Shown here: one piece after another, positions 7,886-15,566 of the stretch
Position numbering within the stretch: position 1 is the stretch's first letter
How the letters are laid out: each line of letters begins with the position of its first letter
From: Pseudomonas pseudonitroreducens
GTDB taxonomy: Bacteria > Pseudomonadota > Gammaproteobacteria > Pseudomonadales > Pseudomonadaceae
Direction of reading: 5' to 3'
Assembly (NCBI RefSeq): GCF_021603645.1
Contig: NZ_BQHJ01000013.1
Coordinates: 62,001-126,000, forward strand
DNA: 64,000 nucleotides
Translations under genes and position numbers: made by a program
The notes under the pieces: generated by a model
What the model saw: only the letters and a program-made list of their open reading frames with translations
What the model was told of the DNA's origin: nothing
Database searches by the model: none

Positions 7886-8848
7886 GTGAACGCATTGCAA
7901 GGCATCGAAGGGCGGGTGGAATGGGCTGAGCGCCCGAACCCGGCTTGCGCACAGGGGCAGATCCGCATCCAGGTCGCTGCCGCGGGACTCAACCGCGCCG
8001 ATCTGCTGCAGGTGGCGGGTCTCTACCCGCCGCCGCCGGGGGCCAGCGACATCATCGGCCTGGAGTGCTCCGGCGTGGTGACCGAGGTCGGCGCGGGCAG
8101 TACCTGGCAGGTGGGCGACCGCGTTTGCGCCCTGCTGGCCGGTGGCGGCATGGCCGAGGAAGTGGTGGTGGACCAGCGTCATGCACTGCCGGTTCCGGCC
8201 GGCCTGAGCCTGGCCGAAGCCGCCGCGTTGCCCGAGGTGTACGCCACTGCCTGGCTGAACCTGTTCATGCTCGGCGCACTGCAACCTGGCGAGAAAGTAC
8301 TGCTGCATGCCGGCGCCAGTGGTGTTGGCTCGGCCGGCATCCAGCTGTGCAAGGCCTTTGGCAGCCCGTGCTGGGTCAGCGTCGGCTCGGCGGATCGCCT
8401 GGCCTACTGCGAAGCCCTGGGCGCCGAGGGTGGCGCCCTGCGCGGCGAGAGCCTCGAATCGCTTCGGGATTTCGCCCCCTTCGATGTGATCCTCGACCCA
8501 GTGGGCGCCAACTACGCCAAGCTGGACCTGGAAATCCTCGGCCGTGATGGTCGATGGGTGGTTATCGGTCTGATGGGCGGTCGCAAGGCCGAGCTGGACC
8601 TGGCCCTGCTGCTGGGCAAGCGCATTCAGCTGATCGGTTCGACCCTGCGTTCGCGCGATGCCGACTTCAAGGCACAGCTGATCGCCGAGCTGGGGCAGAA
8701 GGTCTGGCCATTGTTCGAAACCGGCAAGCTGAGCCCACAACTGGAGCGCACCTTCCCGGTCCGCGAGGCGCAGAGCGCCTTCGATGCCCTGGCGAGCAAC
8801 CAGGTGCAGGGCAAGGTAGTGGTGCTGATCGACGAGAGCCTGAGCTGA
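7886..8848 (+). CDS. NAD(P)H:quinone oxidoreductase-like MDR enzyme
   Basis: 320 residues, medium-chain dehydrogenase/reductase superfamily, quinone-reductase (Qor/p53-inducible PIG3) branch. Visible are the N-terminal GroES-like substrate domain (AAGLNRADLLQVAGLYPPPP, GLECSGVVTEVG) and the nucleotide-binding motif HAGASGVGSAGIQLCK near residue 140. Zinc-binding cysteines of alcohol dehydrogenases are absent, as expected for this branch. I chose the GTG at 7886 because GGAG lies just before it and MNALQGIEGRVEW matches a normal start; the in-frame upstream ATG at 7793 would translate across the leader hairpin. Substrate is probably a quinone or enone (family inference). Confidence 0.85.
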   Translation: MNALQGIEGRVEWAERPNPACAQGQIRIQVAAAGLNRADLLQVAGLYPPPPGASDIIGLECSGVVTEVGAGSTWQVGDRVCALLAGGGMAEEVVVDQRHALPVPAGLSLAEAAALPEVYATAWLNLFMLGALQPGEKVLLHAGASGVGSAGIQLCKAFGSPCWVSVGSADRLAYCEALGAEGGALRGESLESLRDFAPFDVILDPVGANYAKLDLEILGRDGRWVVIGLMGGRKAELDLALLLGKRIQLIGSTLRSRDADFKAQLIAELGQKVWPLFETGKLSPQLERTFPVREAQSAFDALASNQVQGKVVVLIDESLS

Positions 8849-8878
8849 GCCGACGCCTGACGCAGGGAGCGCGAATGC

Positions 8879-10039
8879 ATGTCTGACTCACAGGAGCTCG
8901 CCGACAGCTCCCGGCGGGAGGATTTCTGGAGCTTGCCCAACTGGCTGAACGGCCCGTTGTGCCTGCTGCAGATGGCCCTGGGTATCGCCGCGACCATGCT
9001 GAGCGTGATGCTGTTCATGCTCTCCTTGCCCAAGGAGCCCATCTGGATCGTGCCGGGATTCATCGTGGGGTTTTCCGCGGTGTTCCTGGCGGTCGTCACC
9101 CATGAGCTAGGGCACTTCCTGGCGGCGCGCTGCTGCAGGATCGTGGTATTGCGCGTGCGGATCGGCCGCTGGGATGTACGGATACTTCGCACAGGCTGGA
9201 AACTCAGTCGTCGCCCCAGGACCGAGCCGCGATTGGGTGGCTTCGTCCTGGCCTTCATGGACCCGCGAGGCTCCTGGCGGCGCCAGCAATTGTGCTTCGT
9301 CGCTGGCGGCCCGCTGGCGAACCTGACGCTCGCCGCAGTCGCTGGCCTGGCCGCCATGCTGTTGGCAGGTGGGGCGGCGCAAGGGGCGTTGCTGGCGCTA
9401 TCCGCCGCCAATGCCTGCCTGGGTGTCGCCAACCTGCTGCCGGCACAACGCAAGACAGTGACCAGCGATGGCCTCTGGCTGTTGCGCTGGTGGCGCGGCC
9501 TGGATATCAACCACCCGCAGTTGGCCTTCATGCGTCTGATGGGGCTGGCCTGTGCCGGGAAATGCTCGGATGAGCTGCCTGAAGAGGACCTTCGCCTGCT
9601 GGAGATTCAGCAGCAGCCGATGCCGCTACTGGCCCTGTATATCCGTCTCCGGGCGCTTCTGATCCAGGGCGAATGGCAGGCCGCCATGGCGCTTGGCATC
9701 GTGTTCCAGGCACAACGCTCCAGCCTTCCCGAAACTATGCAGCGTGCCTTGTACGAGCTTTTGCGTCTGATAGCGGCGGAGCTGGCCTTTGCCGAGGCAA
9801 TGGCGCGGCGTGATGCATCGGCTTTGTCCGACGACTTGTTGGTACCGCGTCTGCGCAGGGAGTACGCCGGCATCTGGGCGCGCTGCCTGGCACTTCGTGC
9901 CGAGCTGGCAGGGGATGAAGGCGAGCGGTGTCGGCAACTGGCATTGGGGCTCGAGCATGCCGCCAATTCGCCGGACCTTTCCCTCGAGCGGGAAGAGTCA
10001 CGAATCCAGCACTGCATGCTCCAGTCACTGCGAGGCTGA
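8879..10039 (+). CDS. M50 (site-2-protease-like) integral membrane metalloprotease
   Basis: 386 residues. The zinc motif HELGH is at 75-79 within a hydrophobic segment, and the second S2P signature, N-x-x-P followed by DG, appears as NLLPAQ...SDG (N185, D197). About four to five membrane segments span residues 25-180. The last ~180 residues are soluble and mainly helical and contain no PDZ domain, unlike RseP. S2P enzymes cut substrates within the membrane, often to release transcription factors; no anti-sigma factor or other obvious substrate gene is adjacent. It starts 30 bases after the oxidoreductase gene in the same direction and is probably co-transcribed with it. Confidence 0.8.
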   Translation: MSDSQELADSSRREDFWSLPNWLNGPLCLLQMALGIAATMLSVMLFMLSLPKEPIWIVPGFIVGFSAVFLAVVTHELGHFLAARCCRIVVLRVRIGRWDVRILRTGWKLSRRPRTEPRLGGFVLAFMDPRGSWRRQQLCFVAGGPLANLTLAAVAGLAAMLLAGGAAQGALLALSAANACLGVANLLPAQRKTVTSDGLWLLRWWRGLDINHPQLAFMRLMGLACAGKCSDELPEEDLRLLEIQQQPMPLLALYIRLRALLIQGEWQAAMALGIVFQAQRSSLPETMQRALYELLRLIAAELAFAEAMARRDASALSDDLLVPRLRREYAGIWARCLALRAELAGDEGERCRQLALGLEHAANSPDLSLEREESRIQHCMLQSLRG

Positions 10040-10044
10040 TCAGC

Positions 10045-10698
10045 CTATTTCCAGTTCAGCACGTCCCAGCTCATCTTCTGCGCGTGCTCCAGCAGCACCG
10101 GGTCGGCATTCACCACGTGCGGCTTGCCCACCAGCTTGAGCAGCGGCAGGTCGTTGCGCGAATCGGAGTAGAAGTGCGCCTCCGCCAGCGGCTTGTCGTC
10201 GCCATCGAGCAGGTCGAGCAGGCGCAGAACCTTGCCTTCGCGATAGGTCAGTACGCCCACCGTGCGGCCGGTGTAGTGTCCGTTGACGACTTCCAGGTCG
10301 ATGGCCAGCACTTCGTCGATGCCGATTCGTTCGGCGATGGGCTGGACCAGATGCACGCCCGAGGCGGAGATCACCAGCGGGCGGTCGCCAGCCTCGCGGT
10401 GGCGGGCGAGGGTAGTGCAGGCGTCACTGTGGATCAGGGGTTCGATGACGTCCTCGACGAAGGTTTCCACTTCGCGTTCGATCTCGTCCACGCTGCGCCC
10501 GGCCATCGGCTCCAGGGCGAAGGCCATGTAGTCCTCCATGGGCAGTTTGCCCAGCGCGTACTGCGCCATCAGTTCGGCGTCGCGCTTGAGGAACGACTCC
10601 GCGTCGACCCAGCCCAGATCGGCCATGCGCTTGCTCCACAGGCTCGCGCAGTCGCCGTCGATCAGGGTGTCGTCGAGGTCGAATATCACCAGGGTCAT
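10045..10698 (-). CDS. HAD-IB family hydrolase (phosphoserine-phosphatase-like)
   Basis: 217 residues. Motif I is FDLDDTLIDGD near the N-terminus, motif II is SASGVHL, and motif III/IV is YSDSRNDLPLL. These identify a HAD subfamily IB phosphatase such as those acting on phosphoserine, histidinol phosphate or glycerol phosphates. It is the last gene of the ABC-transporter operon: its ATG shares one base with the ATPase stop (TGATG), so the two are translationally coupled. The coupling suggests that it dephosphorylates a compound brought in by this importer, or a product of it. That is inference, and the substrate is not visible. Confidence 0.85.
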   Translation of the reverse strand: MTLVIFDLDDTLIDGDCASLWSKRMADLGWVDAESFLKRDAELMAQYALGKLPMEDYMAFALEPMAGRSVDEIEREVETFVEDVIEPLIHSDACTTLARHREAGDRPLVISASGVHLVQPIAERIGIDEVLAIDLEVVNGHYTGRTVGVLTYREGKVLRLLDLLDGDDKPLAEAHFYSDSRNDLPLLKLVGKPHVVNADPVLLEHAQKMSWDVLNWK

Positions 10699-11693
10699 CA
10701 GGCCACCTCCCGAATGCTTTCAATGTCGATTTGCAGGCCGAGCTGGGTGCCGGCCGGGTACAGGCGCTCGGCGCTGCGGTTGAGGACGTCCACGGTCAGC
10801 TCTACGCCACTGGCGTCGACCCGGTAGCGGATCACGTTGCCCAGCAGGCTGTGGGAGAGTACCCGAACCGGGATGCCTTGGCCCGGCTCCACGCTCAGTC
10901 GCAGGGACTCGGGGCGAATCGCCACCTGCTGGCGGAAGGGGCGGTCCAGCAGCCTCGTTGCTTGCGCGGCGTCGAGCAGGTTGTAGTTGCCGATGAAGCC
11001 GGCGGCGAAGGCGTTCTGCGGCGCAGTGTAGAGCGTCTCGGCGTCGCCGCTCTGGACGATGCGCCCGGCGTTCATCAGGACGATGCGGTCGGACAGGGTC
11101 AGCGCTTCCTCCTGGTCGTGGGTGACGAACACCGTGGTCAGCTTCAGTTCCTGCTGGATCCGACGGATCTGCTCGCGCAGGTGCTTGCGGATGCGCGCGT
11201 CCAGCGCCGACAGCGGCTCGTCGAGCAGCAGCAGGCGCGGGCGGGTGACCAGCGAACGGGCCAGGGCGACGCGCTGACACTGGCCGCCGGAGAGCTGGTG
11301 CGGATAGCGTGAGGCGAGCGGGCCGAGTTCGACCATTTCCAGCACCTCGGCGACGCGTCGGGCGGACTCTGCCGCCGCTACCTTGTGCATGCGCAAACCG
11401 AAGCCGACGTTCTGTTCCACGGTCATGTTGGGGAACAGCGCATAGCTCTGGAACACCATGGCGATGCCGCGCTTCTGCGGGCTCTTGGGCACGATGTCCT
11501 CGCCGTCCAGCAGGATGCGCCCGCTGTCCACCGGGGTAAGCCCGGCGATGCAGCGCAGCAGGGTGGACTTGCCGCAGCCGCTGGGGCCGAGCAGGGTAAC
11601 GAACTCGCCGCGTTCGGCGGCGAAGTCGATGTCCTGGAATACCGTGGTAGTGCCGTAGCTCTTGTTCAGTGTCTCGACGCTGAGGAAGCTCAT
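10698..11693 (-). CDS. ABC transporter ATP-binding protein (PotA/FbpC-like)
   Basis: 331 residues. Walker A GPSGCGKST around 36-44, signature LSGGQCQRVALARSL, Walker B LLLLDEPLSALD and the switch histidine in FVTHDQEEA are all intact. The C-terminal ~90 residues form a TOBE-like regulatory domain (IRPESLRLSVEPGQGIPV). This architecture belongs to the importers for polyamines, ferric iron, sulfate or aminoethylphosphonate. Its start overlaps the stop of the permease gene before it by four bases (ATGA), and its stop overlaps the HAD gene by one. Confidence 0.92.
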   Translation of the reverse strand: MSFLSVETLNKSYGTTTVFQDIDFAAERGEFVTLLGPSGCGKSTLLRCIAGLTPVDSGRILLDGEDIVPKSPQKRGIAMVFQSYALFPNMTVEQNVGFGLRMHKVAAAESARRVAEVLEMVELGPLASRYPHQLSGGQCQRVALARSLVTRPRLLLLDEPLSALDARIRKHLREQIRRIQQELKLTTVFVTHDQEEALTLSDRIVLMNAGRIVQSGDAETLYTAPQNAFAAGFIGNYNLLDAAQATRLLDRPFRQQVAIRPESLRLSVEPGQGIPVRVLSHSLLGNVIRYRVDASGVELTVDVLNRSAERLYPAGTQLGLQIDIESIREVA

Positions 11694-12493
11694 GCCTTGT
11701 CCTTCTGTTTGGTATCTGAGCTCAAACGGTTCGCCGCCCAGGTGAGCAGCAGGACGAAGAGGAAGTACGAAACCACCACCGCGCTGGTGTAGTGGCCGCT
11801 GCTGTTGCGCATGTTGTTGAGGAACACCTGCAGTGTTTCATAACGGGTGCCCACCAGCAGGTTGGCGAAGACGAACTCGCCGATGAGGAAGCTGAACGAC
11901 AGGAACAGCGCCACCATCAGGCCCTTGCGCAGGTTCGGCAGCACCACCAGCAGGGCGGCCTGCCAGGTGCTGGCGCCGAGCAGGTGGGCGGCGTCCATCA
12001 GGTCGTGCAGGTTGATCGCCTGCAGGTTGTTGCTGATCGCCCGGTACATGAAGGGCAGGGCGATGGTGAAGTAGCAGCCGATCAGGATCCACGGCGTGCC
12101 CACGATGGGCAGCGGGCCGGACGCATAGAGCTGCAGCAGGCCGACCGACGACACCACCGGCGGCACCGCGAAGGGCAGCAGGATCAGCACGTTCATCAGC
12201 GCGTCCAGGCGCGGGAAGTAATAGTGGATGACGAACATCAGCGGCAGCACCAGCGCCACGCTGAGGATCAGCGCGCCGAAGCACACCAGCAGCGACTGGC
12301 CGAAGGCGACGAGGAAGCGCGGGTCGCTCCACAGGGTCAGGAACCACTTCAGGGTCAGCCCGTCCGGCAGCACGCTGGCGCTCCATGAGGTGGCCAGCGA
12401 ATAGAGCAGGGTGGCGGCCAGCGGCACCAGCAGGATCAGGAACAGTGCGTAGACCACCACGCGGTGGTACAGCGCGTTAGCGTTTCTCGACAT
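11690..12493 (-). CDS. ABC transporter permease (PotC/PhnV-like)
   Basis: 267 residues with six predicted membrane segments; the first is VVVYALFLILLVPLAATLLY. The cytoplasmic EAA-type loop that docks on the ATPase is visible as DLMDAAHLLGASTWQAALLV near residue 170. It forms the heterodimeric channel with the permease at 12477-13319, which it overlaps by 17 bases, and precedes the ATPase gene with a four-base overlap. Confidence 0.9.
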   Translation of the reverse strand: MSRNANALYHRVVVYALFLILLVPLAATLLYSLATSWSASVLPDGLTLKWFLTLWSDPRFLVAFGQSLLVCFGALILSVALVLPLMFVIHYYFPRLDALMNVLILLPFAVPPVVSSVGLLQLYASGPLPIVGTPWILIGCYFTIALPFMYRAISNNLQAINLHDLMDAAHLLGASTWQAALLVVLPNLRKGLMVALFLSFSFLIGEFVFANLLVGTRYETLQVFLNNMRNSSGHYTSAVVVSYFLFVLLLTWAANRLSSDTKQKDKA

Positions 12494-13319
12494 GGTAGCT
12501 CCGGCGCAGCAGCCACTGGTGGGCCAGGGTAATGATGCTCATCAGGCCGACCAGCACCATCGCCAGGGCGCTGGCCATGTTCGGGTCAAGGAATACGTCG
12601 CCCGAGACCAGCCCGGCGATGCGGATCGGCACCACGTTGAAGTTGCCGGTGGTCAGCGAGTAGACCGTGGCATAGGCACCCAGAGCGTTGGCCAGCAGGA
12701 TGACGAAGGTGCCGAGCAGCGCCGGCGTCAGCACCGGGATGCCGATGTGCCGCCAGAACGCCCATTGGCTGGCGCCCAGCAATGCGGCGGATTCACGCCA
12801 GTCCTCGCGCAGGGCGTCGAAGGCCGGGTAGAGCAGCATCACGCCCAGGGGAATCTGGAAGTAGGTGTAGAGGATGATCAGGCCGGTCTTCGAATAGAGG
12901 TTGAAGTCCTCGATGATCCCCGCCTGCTTCAGCAGCAGCGTGATGGCGCCGTTGAAGCCCAGGATGATGATGAAGGCGAAGGCCAGCGGCACCCCGGCGA
13001 AGTTGCTGGTCATGTTGGCAAAGGCCATCACGAAGTCGCGCAGCCTGCTGTCCACCTGGCGCAGCGAGTAGCTGCCGAGGATGGCGATGAACAGGCCGAT
13101 CAGGCTCGACCACAGCGAGATTTCCAGGCTGTAGCGGATCGCCTGCAGGTAGAAGGGCGAGCCGAATATCTCGCTGAAGTTGCCCAGGCCCCAGCCGTCG
13201 CCGGTGCGCACGCTGTTGATCATCACCCACAGCAGCGGTGCGAGCTGGAAGGCGAAGAAGAACAGCGCGAAGGGCAGCAGGCAGAGCAGGGCGAAGAGTT
13301 TTGCGGTGTTCGATCTCAT
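12477..13319 (-). CDS. ABC transporter permease (PotB/PhnU-like)
   Basis: 280 residues, six membrane segments, starting MRSNTAKLFALLCLLPFALF. The EAA loop reads WRESAALLGASQWAFWRHIG around residue 180. Its start codon overlaps the stop of the phosphatase gene (ATGA), so I reject the longer frame from 13376. It pairs with the downstream permease in one transmembrane pore. Confidence 0.9.
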   Translation of the reverse strand: MRSNTAKLFALLCLLPFALFFFAFQLAPLLWVMINSVRTGDGWGLGNFSEIFGSPFYLQAIRYSLEISLWSSLIGLFIAILGSYSLRQVDSRLRDFVMAFANMTSNFAGVPLAFAFIIILGFNGAITLLLKQAGIIEDFNLYSKTGLIILYTYFQIPLGVMLLYPAFDALREDWRESAALLGASQWAFWRHIGIPVLTPALLGTFVILLANALGAYATVYSLTTGNFNVVPIRIAGLVSGDVFLDPNMASALAMVLVGLMSIITLAHQWLLRRSYHVEKR

Positions 13320-14125
13320 GCCTTGAGCAGCTCCCGGCAGACCGGTTTGTCGTGGGGCGCGCCGAGGATCTCGCACAGCGTGCCGCAGAGTTCGACCTGG
13401 CGTGGGCGCGCCTGGTCATCGAGGCTGAACGCCTCGCCGAAGACGAACAGCGGCACTTCGCGCTCCTCCGGGAGGATGCCGCCGTGGCTGCGGTCGTCGT
13501 TCATGCCGTGGTCGGCGGTGACCATCACCTGGTAGCCGGCGGCCAGCCACTGGTGCAGGTACTCGGAGAGGATGATGTCGGCGTGCCGCGCGCTGTTGCG
13601 GTACTGCGGCGTGCCCAGGCCATGCTTGTGGCCGGCGTCGTCGATGTTCATCGGGTGCACCAGCAGGCAGTTGGGCGCGTGCCGGCGGCGCAGCGACTCG
13701 GCATCGGTGAACAGGTGCGAGTCGGGGTAGTGGTCGGTCCAGTAGAAGTGGCCGTGCTGGATCGGCAGGGATTCATCGGCGGTATGACGGTCGCGCGCCG
13801 GTTCGAAGGGCGTGCGGTTGTACAGCTCGCTGACCCAGTGGTAGGCGGCCGCTGCGGTGCTCAGGCCGGCGTCGCGGGCGTAGTGAAACAGGCTGCGCTG
13901 GTTCGACAGGCGCGACACGTCGTTGTGCAGGATGCCGCTATCGATCGGGCGCACGCCGGTGAGGATGCATTCATAGAGCGGGCGCGACAGCGAGGGCAGC
14001 TCGCATTCGAGCCGATAGAGCTGGCCGCGGCCGGCGTTGCACAGCGCTTGCAGGTGGCCCATGCAGTCATGGGCGACGCTGTAGTTGAGGCCGTCGAGGA
14101 CGACCAGGATGACGTCGTGGCGCAT
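13316..14125 (-). CDS. Alkaline-phosphatase-superfamily phosphodiesterase/phosphatase
   Basis: 269 residues, probably cytoplasmic (no signal peptide). The superfamily core is visible: VILVVLDGLN at the N-terminus (first metal-binding Asp), the nucleophile region LPSLSRPLYECILTG, NIDDAGHKHG, and the metal motif TADHGMNDD near residue 200. This is the nucleotide pyrophosphatase / phosphonoacetate hydrolase branch. It sits between the binding protein and the permease genes and overlaps the permease by four bases. I therefore expect it to process a phosphate ester or phosphonate taken up by the same importer. I chose the ATG at 14125 (MRHDVILVVLD); 14146 is an alternative seven codons upstream. 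Confidence 0.82.
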   Translation of the reverse strand: MRHDVILVVLDGLNYSVAHDCMGHLQALCNAGRGQLYRLECELPSLSRPLYECILTGVRPIDSGILHNDVSRLSNQRSLFHYARDAGLSTAAAAYHWVSELYNRTPFEPARDRHTADESLPIQHGHFYWTDHYPDSHLFTDAESLRRRHAPNCLLVHPMNIDDAGHKHGLGTPQYRNSARHADIILSEYLHQWLAAGYQVMVTADHGMNDDRSHGGILPEEREVPLFVFGEAFSLDDQARPRQVELCGTLCEILGAPHDKPVCRELLKA

Positions 14126-14150
14126 GGGGTGGGGCCTTCGTCGCAACTCG

Positions 14151-14176
14151 GCCGCCCCGGCGCGAGCCGGGGCGGC
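14151..14176 (-). promoter_or_regulatory. GC-rich intercistronic hairpin after the binding-protein gene
   Basis: GCCGCCCCGG and CCGGGGCGGC pair perfectly (10 bp, 6-base loop) between the binding-protein stop (14183) and the phosphatase start (14125). There is no T-tract. Such hairpins commonly stabilise or partly terminate the message so that the binding protein is made in excess over the membrane components; that role is inferred. Confidence 0.6.
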
Positions 14177-14182
14177 TGGGCG

Positions 14183-15241
14183 TCACTGCATGTTGATGAT
14201 GACGTTTTCCTGCCATTGGCGCGGCAGGCGCTTGGAGGTTTCCTCCCAGGCCTTGGGATCCTTGATCGGCTGGGCCTTGGCGTACTGCTCGTTAGGCAGC
14301 AGCTTGGCCTGCACCTCGGCCGGCAGGGTCAGGTGCTCGGCACGGATCGGGCGGGCATTGCCCTTGGCCAGGTTGATCTGCCCGGCATCGCTGAAGATGT
14401 ATTCGCGGGCCAGCTTGGCGGCGTTCGGGTTCTTCGCGTACTTGTTGATGATCGTGGTGTAGCCGGAGATCACCGAGCCGTCGGAGGGGATCAGCACCTC
14501 GAAGCGCGACGGGTCGATCTGGTCGCGGTAGCTCAGGCCGTTGAAGTCCCAGACGATGCCGACCTCCACTTCACCCTTTTCCAGGGTGTTGATCACCGGG
14601 TTGGTCAGCGACAGGCGACCCTGCTTGGCCAATTGCGCGAAGAATTCCAGGCCCGGCTTGATGTTCTTCTCGTCGCCGCCGTTGGCGATACTCGCGGCCA
14701 GCACGCCGTTGACCGCCTGGGCGGCGGCGCTGACGTCACCGATGGTGACCTTGTACTTGCCCTTGAGCAGGTCGGCCCAGCTGTGCGGAACGTCCTTCAC
14801 CAGTTGCTTGTTGACGATGAAGGCGATGGTGCCGGTGTAGGCGAGCGCCCAGTGGCCGTCCTTGTCCTTGGCCCAATCCGGCACCTGGTCCCAGGTGCTG
14901 GGCTTGTAGGGCTGGCTGACGTCCATCTGCATGGCGATGGGGCCGAAGGCGGCGCCGACGTCGCCGATGTCGGCGCTGGCGTTTTCCTTCTCGGCCTTGA
15001 ACTTGGCCAGTTCCTGGGCCGAGCTCATGTCGGTGTCCATGTGCTTGATGCCGTACTTGCTTTCCAGGTCCTTCCAGGTGTCCTTCCAGTTCGCCCAGCT
15101 GTCGGGCATGCCCACGCTGTTGACCTGGCCTTCCTTGCGGGCGGCAGCTTCCAGCGATTGCAGATCGGCGTTGGCCGCCATGGCGAGGCTGCTGCCAAGG
15201 GCAATGGCCGATCCCAGCAGTGAAGCAAGCATGCGTTTCAT
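14183..15241 (-). CDS. ABC transporter periplasmic substrate-binding protein (SBP_bac family, PotD/PhnS-like)
   Basis: 352 residues with a signal peptide, MKRMLASLLGSAIALGSSLA, cleaved after AMA. The mature protein has the two-lobe features of spermidine/iron/aminoethylphosphonate binding proteins: EGQVNSVGMPDSWANW, GDVGAAFGPIAMQMDV, LAYTGTIAFIVNKQL and AREYIFSDAGQINLA. It is the first gene of a six-gene unit (binding protein, phosphatase, two permeases, ATPase, HAD phosphatase). The ligand is likely anionic and phosphorylated, given the two phosphatase genes, but this is inference. Confidence 0.9.
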   Translation of the reverse strand: MKRMLASLLGSAIALGSSLAMAANADLQSLEAAARKEGQVNSVGMPDSWANWKDTWKDLESKYGIKHMDTDMSSAQELAKFKAEKENASADIGDVGAAFGPIAMQMDVSQPYKPSTWDQVPDWAKDKDGHWALAYTGTIAFIVNKQLVKDVPHSWADLLKGKYKVTIGDVSAAAQAVNGVLAASIANGGDEKNIKPGLEFFAQLAKQGRLSLTNPVINTLEKGEVEVGIVWDFNGLSYRDQIDPSRFEVLIPSDGSVISGYTTIINKYAKNPNAAKLAREYIFSDAGQINLAKGNARPIRAEHLTLPAEVQAKLLPNEQYAKAQPIKDPKAWEETSKRLPRQWQENVIINMQ

Positions 15242-15273
15242 TCGGTGCTCCTTCGGTTCAGTGTTTTCAGGCG

Positions 15274-15285
15274 TGGTCTAGATCA
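15274..15285. promoter_or_regulatory. Candidate GntR/HutC operator upstream of the binding-protein gene
   Basis: TGGTCTAGATCA is a 12-bp palindrome with one mismatched pair. It closely resembles the GT-N-TA-N-AC sites of HutC-subfamily regulators, for example the PhnF-type TGGTATAGACCA. It lies 33 bases upstream of the binding-protein start, where it could block transcription of the operon. Confidence 0.6.
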
Positions 15286-15383
15286 GCAAGACGCAGGCCA
15301 ATCTAAGCGGGGCGGATGACAGTTTGATGTAAGGCCCAGGCGCACCGGCCTGGCCTCGAGCGCCCAGCGGGGTATCGGGGAAA

Positions 15384-15426
15384 AGCGTAGACCATGGCCA
15401 ATGCCTTGATCTGCCTGGTCTACGCT
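15384..15426. promoter_or_regulatory. Long-range inverted repeat of two TGGTCTA half-sites
   Basis: AGCGTAGACCA (15384-15394) and TGGTCTACGCT (15416-15426) are perfect inverted copies separated by 21 bases. Each carries the same TGGTCTA half-site as the palindrome at 15274. The repeats are about three helical turns apart (32 bp between arm centres). Position midway between the divergent genes fits a control element; alternatively the arms form an RNA hairpin. Confidence 0.55.
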
Positions 15427-15540
15427 GGTGTCGTTAACTGGCATGAGCGCTGCTTGCAAAGAGGCTGTCACGGGACGGTCATCGGGCTTTCCTAGGATGA
15501 ACGCACCCCGTCAGGGGAAAGAAATGCCCTGTTCTGGGGC

Positions 15541-15552
15541 TGGACTAGTCCA
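15541..15552. promoter_or_regulatory. Candidate autoregulatory operator of the GntR gene
   Basis: TGGACTAGTCCA is a perfect 12-bp palindrome ending 14 bases before the regulator's ATG. Its TGG...CTAG...CCA core is related to the two other sites in this intergenic region. Confidence 0.5.
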
Positions 15553-15566
15553 AATGAGGGAATCGA

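Noticed and set aside
13238-15223. 661-codon plus-strand frame over the ABC cassette
   Set aside because: It runs antisense through a phosphatase gene and a binding-protein gene that both have clear motifs and coupled starts.
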